Below are positions 31,100 to 43,100 of a stretch of DNA of 64,000 nt, one piece after another. Below the pieces are notes generated by a model that worked only from the letters and a program-made list of their open reading frames with translations, did no database searches and had not been told where the DNA came from. Both the position numbers and the translations under genes were made by a program. The stretch is from Alteromonas stellipolaris (lineage in GTDB: Bacteria > Pseudomonadota > Gammaproteobacteria > Enterobacterales > Alteromonadaceae). The stretch lies in contig NZ_CP013926.1 of assembly GCF_001562115.1 (NCBI RefSeq), positions 1,178,001-1,242,000 on the forward strand, written 5' to 3'. The stretch's first letter is position 1; the number at the start of each line of letters is the position of its first letter.

Positions 31100-31801
31100 T
31101 TACGGTATTTTTACCCTAAATACACTTCCGCCAAGACTACCGCCATTACTTAAAGAAATCTCTCCTTGCAGTTGGCCTTGCGTGTGAGCCGATGCAATAA
31201 GTCTAGCAAAGAAAAGCCCTAACCCGGTCCTACCTTGACTAAGCTGAAAATCGGCTAAGTCTTCGTGACTTTTTTCAAGCATAGACGTTGGATAGCCGAT
31301 ACCATCATCTTCCACACAAATATGTAAGCAATCATCTTCAACCTGAGCTGAAATACAAATTTGAGAGGTTCCATACCGAAGGGCATTCACCAGCACGTCA
31401 TTAATTAATAGGTATATAAGCTCTCTATCTAAATACCAACTTAAATCTAGGTCAACATTCGCATTAACCACAATTTCTTTTTGTTCAATGTAAATATTAT
31501 TTGAGCCAACGACATCGTTTATTAAGTCACTGACGAAACACTCATCTACTGTTATCGGCAGACTTTCTAATTCTGCACGATAAAGTGATAAAATTTGTAC
31601 TAGATTGGTATTGAGCCGCGATGCTTCATAATGCACATTAGCTACTTGCTCTCGTGCTTTACTGTTTTCAGGGGCTAAATCATTAGACAGATTTTCAATT
31701 GACTGGATAAGAAGAAACAGCGAATTTTTCATATCATGCACAGCAGCAGCTAGCACCGACGAAAAGTCGATAGGAGAGGTAAGTTGCTTTTTTTCACTCA
31801 T
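31100..31801 (-). CDS. sensor-less histidine kinase (HisKA/HATPase_c)
   Basis: A 233-residue cytoplasmic kinase from the ATG at 31801; a TTG 26 codons earlier is the only longer option. It has an H-box 'AAAVHDMKNSLFLL' with phospho-acceptor His, an N-box 'LINDVLVNALRYGTS', G1 'VEDDGIGYP' and G2 'GRTGLGLFFA'. There is no membrane segment, PAS or GAF input domain, and no response regulator nearby, so it must take its signal from a partner or act on a remote regulator. Confidence 0.85.
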   Translation of the reverse strand: MSEKKQLTSPIDFSSVLAAAVHDMKNSLFLLIQSIENLSNDLAPENSKAREQVANVHYEASRLNTNLVQILSLYRAELESLPITVDECFVSDLINDVVGSNNIYIEQKEIVVNANVDLDLSWYLDRELIYLLINDVLVNALRYGTSQICISAQVEDDCLHICVEDDGIGYPTSMLEKSHEDLADFQLSQGRTGLGLFFARLIASAHTQGQLQGEISLSNGGSLGGSVFRVKIP

Positions 31802-31968
31802 ATGAATAAAACCCGTTATTTTCCTTAAAATTGAAGGCGTTGGACCAATTAAAACATCTGTAAGGATAAAGGAAAACAATTATTCAGTAGGTAACCCATT
31901 TTCAGTATTACTTATTTAGCGCAAAATTACCTACTATTTTCTGGGTTAATCTGTCACTTTTGTAATAG

Positions 31969-33021
<1,053 letters not shown>

Positions 33022-33111
33022 GCGAGTATAGCTTAACAGGCTAATGTAGCATTGAAGAGACAATTGGCTCAATTGGCTTGGCGGTTTGCGTATGAAAATA
33101 CATGACAGCAT

Positions 33112-33161
33112 AAAAAAGGCGATTTGCGGTGTTTTACATATAAACCCCAATCGCCTTTTTT
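33112..33161. terminator. bidirectional terminator between cysB and sdaA
   Basis: AAAAAAGGCGATT (33112-33124) pairs perfectly with AATCGCCTTTTTT (33149-33161), with a 24-nt loop that can partly pair. A and T runs on both sides fit both convergent genes. Confidence 0.85.
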
Positions 33162-33202
33162 GTATCTACTGGTGTGTCACATAAAGTGATGTCAGTTAAC
33201 GG

Positions 33203-34576
33203 TTAGCATTCGATTATATTAACTGCTAGGCCGCCTCTGGCTGTTTCTTTGTACTTGGTCTTCATGTCGTTACCGGTATCGCGCATAGTTTTAATGACCT
33301 TATCTAACGACACCTTGTGCTCGCCGCTACCGCGCAGTGCTAGCCGTGAAGCGTTTATCGCCTTAATTGCACCCATAGCATTACGTTCAATACAAGGAAC
33401 CTGTACTAAGCCGCCTACGGGGTCACAAGTTAACCCTAGGTTATGTTCCATACCAATTTCAGCGGCATTCTCTACTGCCGGTACAGTACCGCCCATAATC
33501 TCTGCCAGCGCGCCCGCAGCCATAGAGCATGCCACACCTACTTCACCCTGACAGCCCACTTCAGCACCAGAGATAGATGCATTCTCTTTGTACAAGATAC
33601 CAATGGCTCCTGCGGTAAGTAAGAAGCGACTTGCCACTTCTTCATCCACTGGGCGAATAAATTTATCTACATAATGTAAAACCGCAGGAATAATACCGGC
33701 CGCGCCATTAGTAGGGGCAGTTACCACGCGGCCTCCTGCTGCATTTTCTTCATTTACCGCTAAGGCAAACAAGTTCACCCAGTCCATGGTTTGCATGGGG
33801 TCGGTGGTATGTTCGGTTTGAAGACGTCTATAAAGTGCAGGCGCACGGCGCACTACTTTAAGACCACCTGGCAATATGCCTTCACTGTCAATACCACGTT
33901 GCACACAGGCCTTCATTACTAACCATATTTCAAACAGCTTTTGTTTTACGGCATGAGCAGGTTGGAAAGTGGTTTCGTTTTTAAGCATAAGAGCGCTAAT
34001 ACTCAACCCATTATTTTTGCATTGTTCTAACAGCGCAGCGCCAGACTTAAAAGGAAAAGGTACAGTAGCTTGAACGGCACCTGCGTGAGCCTTAGTGGCA
34101 TCAAAATCCTCTTCTTTTACGATAAAGCCGCCACCAATGCTGTAGTACGTTTGCTCGCACAGCAAAGTGTCGTTTTCGTATACGTAAAAGGTAAGCGCAT
34201 TAGCATGTTTGGGAAGTGTTTTACGTCGGTGAAAGACAATCGCATTTTTGTTTGGAAACAAAATAGGCTTTTCGCCATTTAGGTACAGTAATTCTTGGTT
34301 TCTTACATCTTCTAGCAGTGGCTCTATTTTATTTACGTCAATGCTTTCAGGCATTTCACCAGATAATCCAAGGATCACGGCTTTACCTGTTCCATGACCT
34401 ATACCGGTTTGACCTAAAGAACCAAACAATTCCACTTTAACTGAGGTGATTTTTGAAAACAGCGCTGTGTCTGTTGCTAGTGTTTTAGCGAATTCAGCAC
34501 CCGCCCGCATGGGTCCAACGGTGTGTGAGCTTGAAGGGCCAATACCCACGCTAAACATATCAAAAACACTAATCAT
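33203..34576 (-). CDS. sdaA: L-serine ammonia-lyase (L-serine deaminase)
   Basis: Iron-sulfur enzyme converting L-serine to pyruvate and ammonia. It is 457 aa from the ATG at 34576 ([20 protein letters not shown]), matching the E. coli SdaA start; the 13-codon extension upstream is not family-like. It is the single-chain form with beta ('[14 protein letters not shown]') and alpha domains. The cysteines expected to hold the 4Fe-4S cluster are in '[11 protein letters not shown]' and 'LTCDPVGG...CIERN'. It follows nudL and pabB in the conserved E. coli order. A 16-bp perfect palindrome lies about 75 bp upstream. Confidence 0.96.
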   Translation of the reverse strand: MISVFDMFSVGIGPSSSHTVGPMRAGAEFAKTLATDTALFSKITSVKVELFGSLGQTGIGHGTGKAVILGLSGEMPESIDVNKIEPLLEDVRNQELLYLNGEKPILFPNKNAIVFHRRKTLPKHANALTFYVYENDTLLCEQTYYSIGGGFIVKEEDFDATKAHAGAVQATVPFPFKSGAALLEQCKNNGLSISALMLKNETTFQPAHAVKQKLFEIWLVMKACVQRGIDSEGILPGGLKVVRRAPALYRRLQTEHTTDPMQTMDWVNLFALAVNEENAAGGRVVTAPTNGAAGIIPAVLHYVDKFIRPVDEEVASRFLLTAGAIGILYKENASISGAEVGCQGEVGVACSMAAGALAEIMGGTVPAVENAAEIGMEHNLGLTCDPVGGLVQVPCIERNAMGAIKAINASRLALRGSGEHKVSLDKVIKTMRDTGNDMKTKYKETARGGLAVNIIEC

Positions 34577-34649
34577 AAAATCTACACCAGTCTGAATTAC
34601 TAATAAATAGATCATGCATGTAGACGGGCTTAACTACAATACAGAAAAG

Positions 34650-34665
34650 CTAATCAATTGATTAG
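34650..34665. promoter_or_regulatory. 16-bp perfect palindrome upstream of sdaA
   Basis: CTAATCAATTGATTAG at 34650-34665, in the 172-nt gap between nudL and sdaA. Symmetric and AT-rich, it is a plausible operator or promoter-overlapping site for sdaA. No regulator is identified. Confidence 0.4.
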
Positions 34666-34748
34666 AATTGCTAATGTGGTGTAAAGAAATATTTAATGGC
34701 ACACACGTAAGGGCACGTTAGGGCAGGTGTGTTTAAGCGCTGGTAAGC

Positions 34749-35321
34749 TTAAGGATGAATATGGTGAGACAGGTTACGCAATATGGCAGCCGTAGCACCC
34801 CAAATCATATGTTCATTCCACGGAATAAAGTAGATAGGCGATGAACGCTTACCTTTGCGCGCGGTATGAATAAGGTGATTTTTGCGGTCCAGCACATGGG
34901 CTAAAGGAACCTCGAAAGCACTTTCTACTTCGTTAGGGTCGATAACAGGCGTAAAACTTGGTTCAACAAAACCCACAACCGGCGCTATTTGATAACCGCT
35001 TACTGTCCTGTAATTCGGCAACACCCCAATAATTTCTACGTTTTCAGAAGGCATGCCTATTTCTTCACGGGCTTCACGAAGCGCAGCGTCAAAAACGCTG
35101 TTGTCTACCTCATCTACTGCGCCACCGGGAAAACTAATTTGGCCTGGATGATGACGCAAATGATGCGCACGCTCTGTGAGTAAAACTGTCAGCTCACTAC
35201 CATAGTCCATTAGCGGAATTAATACCGCAGCTGGTCTGCCTCGAGATTTAAGCGGGTAATCCGGCTCTCTGTGCGTTTGACGCAAATGATGAAATTGGCG
35301 GAGAAAATCAGCTCTGTTCAC
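34749..35321 (-). CDS. nudL: Nudix hydrolase, CoA pyrophosphatase NudL
   Basis: 190-residue Nudix enzyme expected to cleave CoA and acyl-CoA into phosphopantetheine and 3',5'-ADP. The UPF0035-type signature 'RHHPGQISFPGGAVD' runs into the Nudix helix 'AALREAREEIG'. It overlaps the 3' end of pabB by 14 bp, so translation is probably coupled, and it lies upstream of sdaA as in E. coli. Confidence 0.92.
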   Translation of the reverse strand: MNRADFLRQFHHLRQTHREPDYPLKSRGRPAAVLIPLMDYGSELTVLLTERAHHLRHHPGQISFPGGAVDEVDNSVFDAALREAREEIGMPSENVEIIGVLPNYRTVSGYQIAPVVGFVEPSFTPVIDPNEVESAFEVPLAHVLDRKNHLIHTARKGKRSSPIYFIPWNEHMIWGATAAILRNLSHHIHP

Positions 35322-36813
35322 GGCCTACTCCAAAATGGGAGGTTAGCACTGGCAGAATTTTAGACACTTTATCCAAGGTTTCTTTGTACTCGTCATTAGC
35401 CACTGAATCTAAAACAATACCACCACCAGCCCAGCAATGCAGCTCGTTATTCTCCCCAAGCAGTGTTCGAATACAAATACTTGAGTCCATATCTTCACGA
35501 AAGCCCATATAAAATATGCTGCCGCAATAGATATTGCGTCTATGCACTTCAAGTTCGTCGATTATCTCCATCGCCCGAATTTTAGGTGCACCTGTAATAG
35601 AACCGCCAGGGAATGAGGAGGAAAGTAAATCTAATGGGGTCGCGTCGTCGTTAAGTTCGCCTACAACAGTGCTCACCAAGTGATGCACTGCTTCATAGCT
35701 CTCTAGCGCAAATAACTCAGGCACTTTCACTGAATGAGGCTTACAGTGCTTTGAAAGATCATTTCGCAGTAAATCAACAATCATAAGGTTTTCGGCTCGA
35801 TCTTTTGAAGCAGTCAGCAAAGACTGAGCGCTTCGTGCATCTTCTGCTTCATCACTAAACCGTGGGCGAGTGCCTTTAATCGGTTTAGTTTCCACCACGC
35901 CCTGTTTCACGCTAATAAAGCGTTCAGGGGATATACTTAAAATAGTACTGTTTTTTAATTGAATGAATGCGGAAAAGGGCGCTTGGTTACTTTCACGCAG
36001 GGCGAGATAAGCTTGCCAACAATTGCCTGTATATGACGCTGAGAACCGCTGTGCCATGTTAACTTGATAACAATCGCCTGCCTTTAAATAGTCGTGAATT
36101 CGCTCAATACAGCCAATATAGGCTTCTTTAGTGAGGTTAGACTTCCATTCACTAGTTAAAGAAAACGACGTGTTGGCATCATCTTCACTTTGCTCTTTCT
36201 CATCATCGATAGAGACTAAACAGGCCTGGTTTGTATCATCAGCGCCCTCTGTAAGATCTGCATCAGAACTAGGCTGTGTGACAAAGTCAGGTGGGGTAGT
36301 TTCACCTTTTGCCGAACAAAAATATAGGGTGCCTGTTACCGTATCCTCAATTAACGAAGACAGGTATAGCCCTACGGAAAAATCGGGTGTGGTATAAGTT
36401 TGCGCAGCTTTCGCTGGAAGCTTTTCATAATACCGCCCAGCATCGTAGCCTGCAAAACCTGCTACGCCAACAATAAATGGCAGCTGACTGGCTAACGATT
36501 GACTAAGTTCATCTAACTCAAGGTTGGCCACAGAACCATGAAGGTAGTGCGTTACGGCTTCAAAAGGTAGAAGGTCGGTTGCAAATGGCTCATCACCAGC
36601 TAACTGCACTAAAGCCGCTTCGCCATGTTTGGCCGTTACGGTAGCGCTCGGTTCCCATACCATCACATTGTAACGACCATTGCTTTTTGTCGAGCCACAA
36701 GTATCAAGCAAAATGGCACCTGCGTTGTGGGCAACCTGCTCAAAAATGTCTATAAGACAAAGGGAAGGTGAGGTGCTGACTGGCGTAATGATAACTTGCG
36801 ATGTTGCGGGCAT
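35308..36813 (-). CDS. pabB: aminodeoxychorismate synthase component I
   Basis: Converts chorismate plus amino group to 4-amino-4-deoxychorismate for folate synthesis, with PabA supplying ammonia. The chorismate-binding domain has 'KPIKGTRPR', 'ENLMIVDLLRND', 'SFPGGSITGAPK' and 'RNIYCGSIFYMG'. At 501 residues it is about 48 longer than E. coli PabB. The excess is an acidic low-complexity insert around residues 175-215 (many Asp, Glu and Ser) between the N-terminal and catalytic domains. It is first gene of the pabB-nudL unit and divergent from fumarase. Confidence 0.94.
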   Translation of the reverse strand: MPATSQVIITPVSTSPSLCLIDIFEQVAHNAGAILLDTCGSTKSNGRYNVMVWEPSATVTAKHGEAALVQLAGDEPFATDLLPFEAVTHYLHGSVANLELDELSQSLASQLPFIVGVAGFAGYDAGRYYEKLPAKAAQTYTTPDFSVGLYLSSLIEDTVTGTLYFCSAKGETTPPDFVTQPSSDADLTEGADDTNQACLVSIDDEKEQSEDDANTSFSLTSEWKSNLTKEAYIGCIERIHDYLKAGDCYQVNMAQRFSASYTGNCWQAYLALRESNQAPFSAFIQLKNSTILSISPERFISVKQGVVETKPIKGTRPRFSDEAEDARSAQSLLTASKDRAENLMIVDLLRNDLSKHCKPHSVKVPELFALESYEAVHHLVSTVVGELNDDATPLDLLSSSFPGGSITGAPKIRAMEIIDELEVHRRNIYCGSIFYMGFREDMDSSICIRTLLGENNELHCWAGGGIVLDSVANDEYKETLDKVSKILPVLTSHFGVGREQS

Positions 36814-37076
36814 TAAAAACTAACTCTATACATCAGGTTAAAAAGAATGTTGTTGGCATTGAAGCTGCGTTAAATGGCTACTGAACGGTTAATTTAACAG
36901 TATTCGCACGGTATCAAACAGCTAACGTTAGTAAAGCGCGTTAAATTTGACAGCACAAGTTTGTTTTATCGCAAAGCCTCACCCATATTTTACATGGTAC
37001 GGTGCCAATAGATGCGCTAGTATACGCTTTTTTAGCAGGCTAAGACCACGAAAGCAAAATAAAAAAAGAGGATGTC

Positions 37077-38606
37077 ATGACCGTTATCCGCCAACAGGAC
37101 TTCATTGATAGCATTGAAGATTCCCTACAGTTTATCTCTTACTATCACCCGCTCGACTACGTTAAAGCCGTAGAAGCAGCGTATAACCGAGAAGAAAGCC
37201 AAGCAGCCAAAGATGCGATGGCACAAATCCTTATTAACTCTAGAATGTCAGCTGAAGGCAAACGTCCTTTGTGTCAAGACACCGGTATTGTGACCTGCTT
37301 TGTAAAAGTAGGCATGGGTGTTACATGGGATAAAACCGATATGACTGTGCAACAGATGGTTGATGAAGGTACTCGCCGCGCTTATCTAAATCCAGACAAC
37401 CCATTACGCGCATCTATCGTTGCCGACCCCGCAGGCGCACGAACCAACACCAAAGACAACACACCGTCAGTTGTGCACATTGATATGGTGCCAGGTGAAA
37501 AAGTTGAAGTAATGATTGCGGCGAAAGGTGGCGGCTCGGAAAACAAATCTAAGATGGTAATGTTAAACCCCAGTGATGATATTGCTGATTGGGTAGTTAA
37601 AACGTTGCCAACCATGGGGGCTGGCTGGTGTCCACCTGGGATGTTAGGTATAGGCATTGGCGGTACCGCAGAAAAAGCAGCTGTACTTGCGAAAGAAAGC
37701 CTAATGGATCCGGTTGATATCCAAGAGCTTATTGCTCGCGGACCAGAAACCACAGATGAAAAGCTACGAGTTGAAATTTTCGAGCGCGTGAATCAATTGG
37801 GTATTGGTGCACAAGGTCTAGGTGGATTAACTACAGTAGTAGACGTTAAAATTATGTCTTTGCCTACCCATGCGGCATCTAAACCTGTGGCGATGATCCC
37901 TAACTGTGCAGCAACCCGACATGCACATTTTCATTTAGATGGCTCAGGTCCAGCCGAACTTACGCCACCTAAATTAGAAGATTGGCCAGAGGTAACGTGG
38001 GAAGTTAGTGAAAACACCCGTCGCGTTAACCTTAATGATGTTACTAAAGAAGACATTCAAGACTGGAAAGTGGGTGAAACGGTACTCCTTTCTGGAAAAA
38101 TGTTGACTGGTCGTGATGCAGCGCACAAGCGTATTCAAACAATGCTTGATAACGGTGAAGGTTTACCAGAAGGCGTAGACTTAACCAACCGCTTTATTTA
38201 CTACGTAGGCCCTGTTGATGCGGTTGGCGACGAAGTAGTAGGCCCAGCCGGTCCAACTACTGCCACTCGTATGGATAAATTCACTGACATGATGTTAGAG
38301 AAAACTGGCCTAATCGGTATGATTGGTAAAGCAGAGCGTGGCCCTGCGACGGTCAAATCTATTGCAAAGCATCAGTCAGTTTATTTAATGGCCGTAGGTG
38401 GTGCTGCGTACTTGGTTTCTAAAGCTATCAAGAAGTCACGGGTAGTGGCGTTTGAAGATTTAGGTATGGAAGCCATTTACGAATTTGACGTAGAAGATAT
38501 GCCAGTTACGGTAGCAGTAGACAGCACGGGCGCAAATGCGCACGAAACTGGGCCTGCTATTTGGAAAGCAAAAATTGAAGATTTAGATAAAGCGTTATCT
38601 AAGTAA
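37077..38606 (+). CDS. fumarate hydratase class I
   Basis: TCA-cycle 4Fe-4S enzyme hydrating fumarate to malate, 509 aa, single-chain class I (FumA/FumB type). Cluster cysteines are visible in 'CQDTGIVTC', 'GAGWCPPGMLG' and 'PNCAATRHAHFHL'. The ribosome site AGAGG lies 6 nt before the ATG. It is monocistronic: a strong terminator follows and pabB diverges upstream. Confidence 0.95.
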   Translation: MTVIRQQDFIDSIEDSLQFISYYHPLDYVKAVEAAYNREESQAAKDAMAQILINSRMSAEGKRPLCQDTGIVTCFVKVGMGVTWDKTDMTVQQMVDEGTRRAYLNPDNPLRASIVADPAGARTNTKDNTPSVVHIDMVPGEKVEVMIAAKGGGSENKSKMVMLNPSDDIADWVVKTLPTMGAGWCPPGMLGIGIGGTAEKAAVLAKESLMDPVDIQELIARGPETTDEKLRVEIFERVNQLGIGAQGLGGLTTVVDVKIMSLPTHAASKPVAMIPNCAATRHAHFHLDGSGPAELTPPKLEDWPEVTWEVSENTRRVNLNDVTKEDIQDWKVGETVLLSGKMLTGRDAAHKRIQTMLDNGEGLPEGVDLTNRFIYYVGPVDAVGDEVVGPAGPTTATRMDKFTDMMLEKTGLIGMIGKAERGPATVKSIAKHQSVYLMAVGGAAYLVSKAIKKSRVVAFEDLGMEAIYEFDVEDMPVTVAVDSTGANAHETGPAIWKAKIEDLDKALSK

Positions 38607-38624
38607 TCATACATTTGTGATTAA

Positions 38625-38650
38625 AACAGGTGCCATTGGCACCTGTTTTT
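38625..38650 (+). terminator. rho-independent terminator of the fumarase gene
   Basis: A 10-bp stem AACAGGTGCC / GGCACCTGTT with a 3-nt loop and a following T run, 19 nt after the fumarase stop. Confidence 0.9.
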
Positions 38651-38689
38651 GTTTATAGTGCTGTATAAATTAACAGTGCGTGTGTTTTT

Positions 38690-40081
38690 ATGTATTCCTT
38701 ACCTGATTTTCCCCCCCAATATTTAAATGCTGGCTTCTTATTACTGGCGTTATTTTTTCTTGTTTTGCTAATAGTAACCCGAAGAACATTGAATCAGGCT
38801 CGCGATCAAGTGGCTGAAAAAAGTGATGCGTTACTTGTTCTGCACCAAGCCTCCAGCGAAACCCAAGAACGTATGGGCATGCTAGTTGAAAAATCACGTC
38901 AGTATGAGCAGCTATTAGCTGAGAAACACCAACTTAGTGAAACCTCGAGCGTACTGCAAAAAGAGTACAGTAAGTTGCAAGCGCAATATGAAGCGCAAAA
39001 AGCAAGGCTGGATGCGCTTATGCAGAATCATGAAGAAAAGCTTGCGTTAATGCATTCGTCAGAACAACGCTTACAAACCCAGTTTGAAAATTTAGCGAAC
39101 AAAATTTTTGATGAGAAAAGCGCGACCTATCAGAGCCAAAGTAAGCATAATATTGAAGCGGTATTGGCGCCGTTTAAATCTCAATTAGATGGGTTCAAAC
39201 AACAAATTTCAGAGCAACATATTCGTGAAGGGCAAGAACGCGCGTCGTTGAAAACAGAAATTTTAAGTTTAAAGGCGTTAAATCAGCGTATAACTGAAGA
39301 AGCCTCAGCGTTAACCAACGCCCTTAAAGGCGATAATAAAAAACAAGGCAATTGGGGCGAGGTAATTTTAGAGCGCATTCTTAAAGAATCAGGTCTTCGC
39401 GAAGGCCATGAATTTGAAACCCAAGTGTCGGCACAGTCTGAACAGGGTAGGCGACTGCAGCCAGATGTAGTGGTGCATTTACCCAATGACAAAGACGTGA
39501 TTATCGATTCAAAAGTAAGCTTAGCGGCGTATGAACAATATTTTAACTGCGACGATGACAACAGCCGCAAACAGTATCTAAGTGCACACGTGGCATCCAT
39601 CAAGGGCCATATTAAAGGGCTAGGCGCCAAAGAGTATCAATCCCTTAAAGGCTTGCGCACATTAGATTATGTTTTACTGTTCATTCCTATTGAGCCTGCG
39701 TTCTTGCTAGCCATTGAAGAAGAACCTGATCTTGTCTCCCTCGCGCTTAATCATAATATTATGCTAGTAAGCCCCACGAATTTGCTTGTGGCACTGCGTA
39801 CCATCAACAATATTTGGCAATACGAGTACCAGAACCAAAACGCGCAGCTCATCGCAGAGCAAGCAGGAAAGCTTTACGACAAATTTGTAGGCTTTGTATC
39901 TGATATAGAAAAGATTGGTAAAGCGCTAGATACCGCCCACGGAAGTTACGATGCTGCAATGAATAAGCTTTCAAGTGGGCGTGGGAATTTAGTGCGGCAA
40001 GTTGAGAAGTTCAGAGAAATGGGTGTGCAGCCTAACAAGCGATTAGACGACACATTAACGAGATTGTCAGATGAAGAATAA
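38690..40081 (+). CDS. rmuC: DNA recombination protein RmuC
   Basis: 463 residues: an N-terminal membrane helix (about 12-32, 'AGFLLLALFFLVLLIV'), a long coiled coil (about 40-200) and the RmuC nuclease-like domain ('GNWGEVILERILKESGLREG', 'DVIIDSKVSLAAYEQYF', 'AFLLAIEEEPDL'). Loss of RmuC in E. coli affects inversion at short inverted repeats; the biochemical role is not fully settled. No strong ribosome site precedes the ATG. Confidence 0.94.
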   Translation: MYSLPDFPPQYLNAGFLLLALFFLVLLIVTRRTLNQARDQVAEKSDALLVLHQASSETQERMGMLVEKSRQYEQLLAEKHQLSETSSVLQKEYSKLQAQYEAQKARLDALMQNHEEKLALMHSSEQRLQTQFENLANKIFDEKSATYQSQSKHNIEAVLAPFKSQLDGFKQQISEQHIREGQERASLKTEILSLKALNQRITEEASALTNALKGDNKKQGNWGEVILERILKESGLREGHEFETQVSAQSEQGRRLQPDVVVHLPNDKDVIIDSKVSLAAYEQYFNCDDDNSRKQYLSAHVASIKGHIKGLGAKEYQSLKGLRTLDYVLLFIPIEPAFLLAIEEEPDLVSLALNHNIMLVSPTNLLVALRTINNIWQYEYQNQNAQLIAEQAGKLYDKFVGFVSDIEKIGKALDTAHGSYDAAMNKLSSGRGNLVRQVEKFREMGVQPNKRLDDTLTRLSDEE

Positions 40082-40142
40082 TGAAAGCGCGTCGTTGAGG
40101 TAGCGTTAACGTTAGCTGGGATTATTGAAACTTCAGATATAA

Positions 40143-40168
40143 AAAAGGCCGCTTAACAGCGGCCTTTT
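40143..40168. terminator. bidirectional terminator between rmuC and the subtilase
   Basis: An 11-bp perfect stem AAAAGGCCGCT / AGCGGCCTTTT with loop TAAC, between convergent genes. Confidence 0.9.
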
Positions 40169-40197
40169 ACGTTTAAGTAATATCTAAGCGATATCGC

Positions 40198-43100
40198 TTA
40201 CTTCATTTTACGTCTACGTAGATATACAACTGGAACAAGTAGCAATGCTAACCAACCCATTGAACCACCGCTCTTATCAGTAACGCTTACGGTTACTGTT
40301 TCTGTTGTTGTATTTAAGCCATCAAATGCAACCACTTCAAACTGAACAGCAATAGTGCTATTCGTATTAGGCGCTGTAGTCGTTAGACTTGAGCCTGCGA
40401 TGTCATTGATAGTGAATGTAACGTCATCACCTTCTGGGTCTGTTGCTGTAGCAGAAACAGTGATTGACTCACCTTCTTCAACAGTAAACGGAGCAGTGAT
40501 GTTGATAACAGGTGGTAAGTTATCTTTTATCGTAACATTAGCTGTTGCCATTGAAGTGTTACCGTTACTATCAGTAGCAGTAAGCTCAAGCACAATTAGC
40601 GTATCTTCAGTTACTTCTGGAGCAACTAGGATAGCTTCTTCTATGCCAGCACCTGCAATGATAGCTGCTGGTCCTTCAACTTGCTTCCAAGTAATGTCCA
40701 CAGCGTCGCCATTTGGCTCTTCTACTAGACCAGGTAAGTTCAACTCCATCAATTCAACAACTTCCAGTGTTGCCACTGTCATGCCGTCGATAGTAACAAC
40801 AGGAGGACCTTCAACTTGTAAACCTTCGTAAGTTTCAGATACTGCAGACGCTGCACCAGGGATGTTAGTCACTTCTGACATCGCCATCATTTGAATAGCA
40901 CCACCAGCATCATCAGCATTGACCATAACGGTGTAAGCTAATTGAGTAGGGCTGCTATCAACGTCGTCAAGATACATACAGATTTGCGTACCAGATACAA
41001 TTTCTGTATCAAAGTTTGCATCAAAGAAGTCTTGGCTGTAAGGCGTATAGTAAGGTGCTTGACCTGTAGCGCCATCAATATCTTCGTAACCAATGGTCAC
41101 AGGCAAAGTACTACCAAGTTGGTGTGTCACATTATCGTATGAGAATACGATGTTTGGCTGACCTTCAGCTGGCTCATTGAAGAAAACAATTTGGTAATCT
41201 GCAATATCAGCGAAATCTCCGCTAAGACCCCAGAATCTCATGTTATCCCATTCAATGATTGTGTAAGCAGCGCCAGCAGATGCGACAGACACACCTACGC
41301 CGTTAGCAACGTCAAATTCCTGGTCACGCCACAACGGAGCAATAACACCACTTGGATCTGCAACATCTGGAAGTCCTTGGTTCACCCAAGGTGATGTACC
41401 CAAACTATTACCGACTGTAACAAAACCATCATCAGTTACCGTTACTGCATCGTACATGGCACCAAGGAAGTAAGCAGGAAGTGAATACGTCCCATCTACG
41501 GTGTCGCCATCTAACGTATCATCTATACCAATACCAAAACCAGCTAGGTCGATGTATCCACCGCCTTGACCAAAGTCAGGGTTAGCACAGAATGCGTCAG
41601 TAGCATTAGTGGTAATTGCATAAGATGGAGTAGCACCAATTAGCGATTCTTGGGTAATAGACCAAGAAAGCGTATTTTCAGTGGCAACACCATCGTGAGA
41701 CAGTGAACCTTCAACTAACGTAACGTTATCAGGAAGCGTTAGTGAAATTTCATAGTCGCGGTCTTCCGTTGTAAAGTTTGGAAGTACGTTTACATAGAAA
41801 GTCGCTTCCTCTCCCGGTAGAACACGCTCTTCAGACTCAGCAGTTACATAAACATCATCTTCAGCACGAACAATATCTACAGGAATAATGCCAAGGTTAT
41901 CAACGTTATCAGCATCAGTACCCATTGAAACAGCACCAATGTAGATATCACCTTCAACCGCGTCTGACAAATCCCAAGTAAAACGTACGTCGAATTCAGT
42001 TAACTGAGGAATAGCTGAAGGAGCATCAATAGTTAGCCCTTCACCGGGCTGGTTATCAACCATGGCATGCGCTAATACAAAGCTATCTTCAAAACCTTCT
42101 TCATCAGACGATGCAGCCCAGTTTTGTACAATTACCCAGTAGCTTCCTGCTGCTGGCATTTCAACGCTTACATACTCTTCAGTTGCAGCAGTTGCGGCAA
42201 TAGCAACCTCTTCATCTTCTTGAGGTATACCGTCTGCATTTGAGTCAAACAAAATGCGTAAATCTAGATCTGGCGACGTAGTATCCATGGTTGCTGCTAC
42301 TAACCGAAGTGTACCTTCAGGTACTTCGATTTGCGTAATGTGCAAGCCATCTTCTAAATCATCTAGGTAGTCATTGTTGTCTGAATCTTGCGCAACCATA
42401 CCTTCAACTTTCGTTGCTTTGGTTAGGCCGTAAGACGTAACCTGAAGATCAGTAATCTCAACTGCCATTACATCTTCAAGCAAGTACGAGTCTTGATTAC
42501 GATGTGCTTCAAAGTCAATTTCATCAGGTAAGTTACCGTTAGAAGCGACAATTGAAACAGGAAGGTGTAAGTCTGGAGATGAACCAGAAACTAAGTTGAT
42601 TTGACCAAACGACCAAACGTCACTTTCTGCACGGAATGCGTCAATCTCAATCGTTAACTCTTGAGATTGTCCAGCAGTTAAGTCGAAGGTAGCAGGTGTA
42701 ACAGTAATGTCTAAACCATCTGAAATGGCAACACCGTCTACAGACCAAGAGCCGTCTTTAGTTGCTGTTACGGTACGAGTCCATGTGCAAGAACCTACAC
42801 AGTTGTCGTCGGTAACAGAAGGTAGGTTAAGTGTACGAGGCTCACCACCTAGTGCTGGATCAGCAGAAGCATAATTTGCGTCTGTTTCATCCATAACTAA
42901 GCCAGATTGAACTGCTAGGTCTACTTCAATACGACCTGCGCCCATATCAAACCAATCTGCTGCGGTTTCACCATCTTCTTTAAGAACATCGGTGGTAGCC
43001 GTCATCATAAGAGCAGAACGGACTTGATCTGGTGTCCATGATGGTTTTTCATGACGTACAAGTGCAGCAGCACCTGCAACATGAGGGCCAGACATAGACG

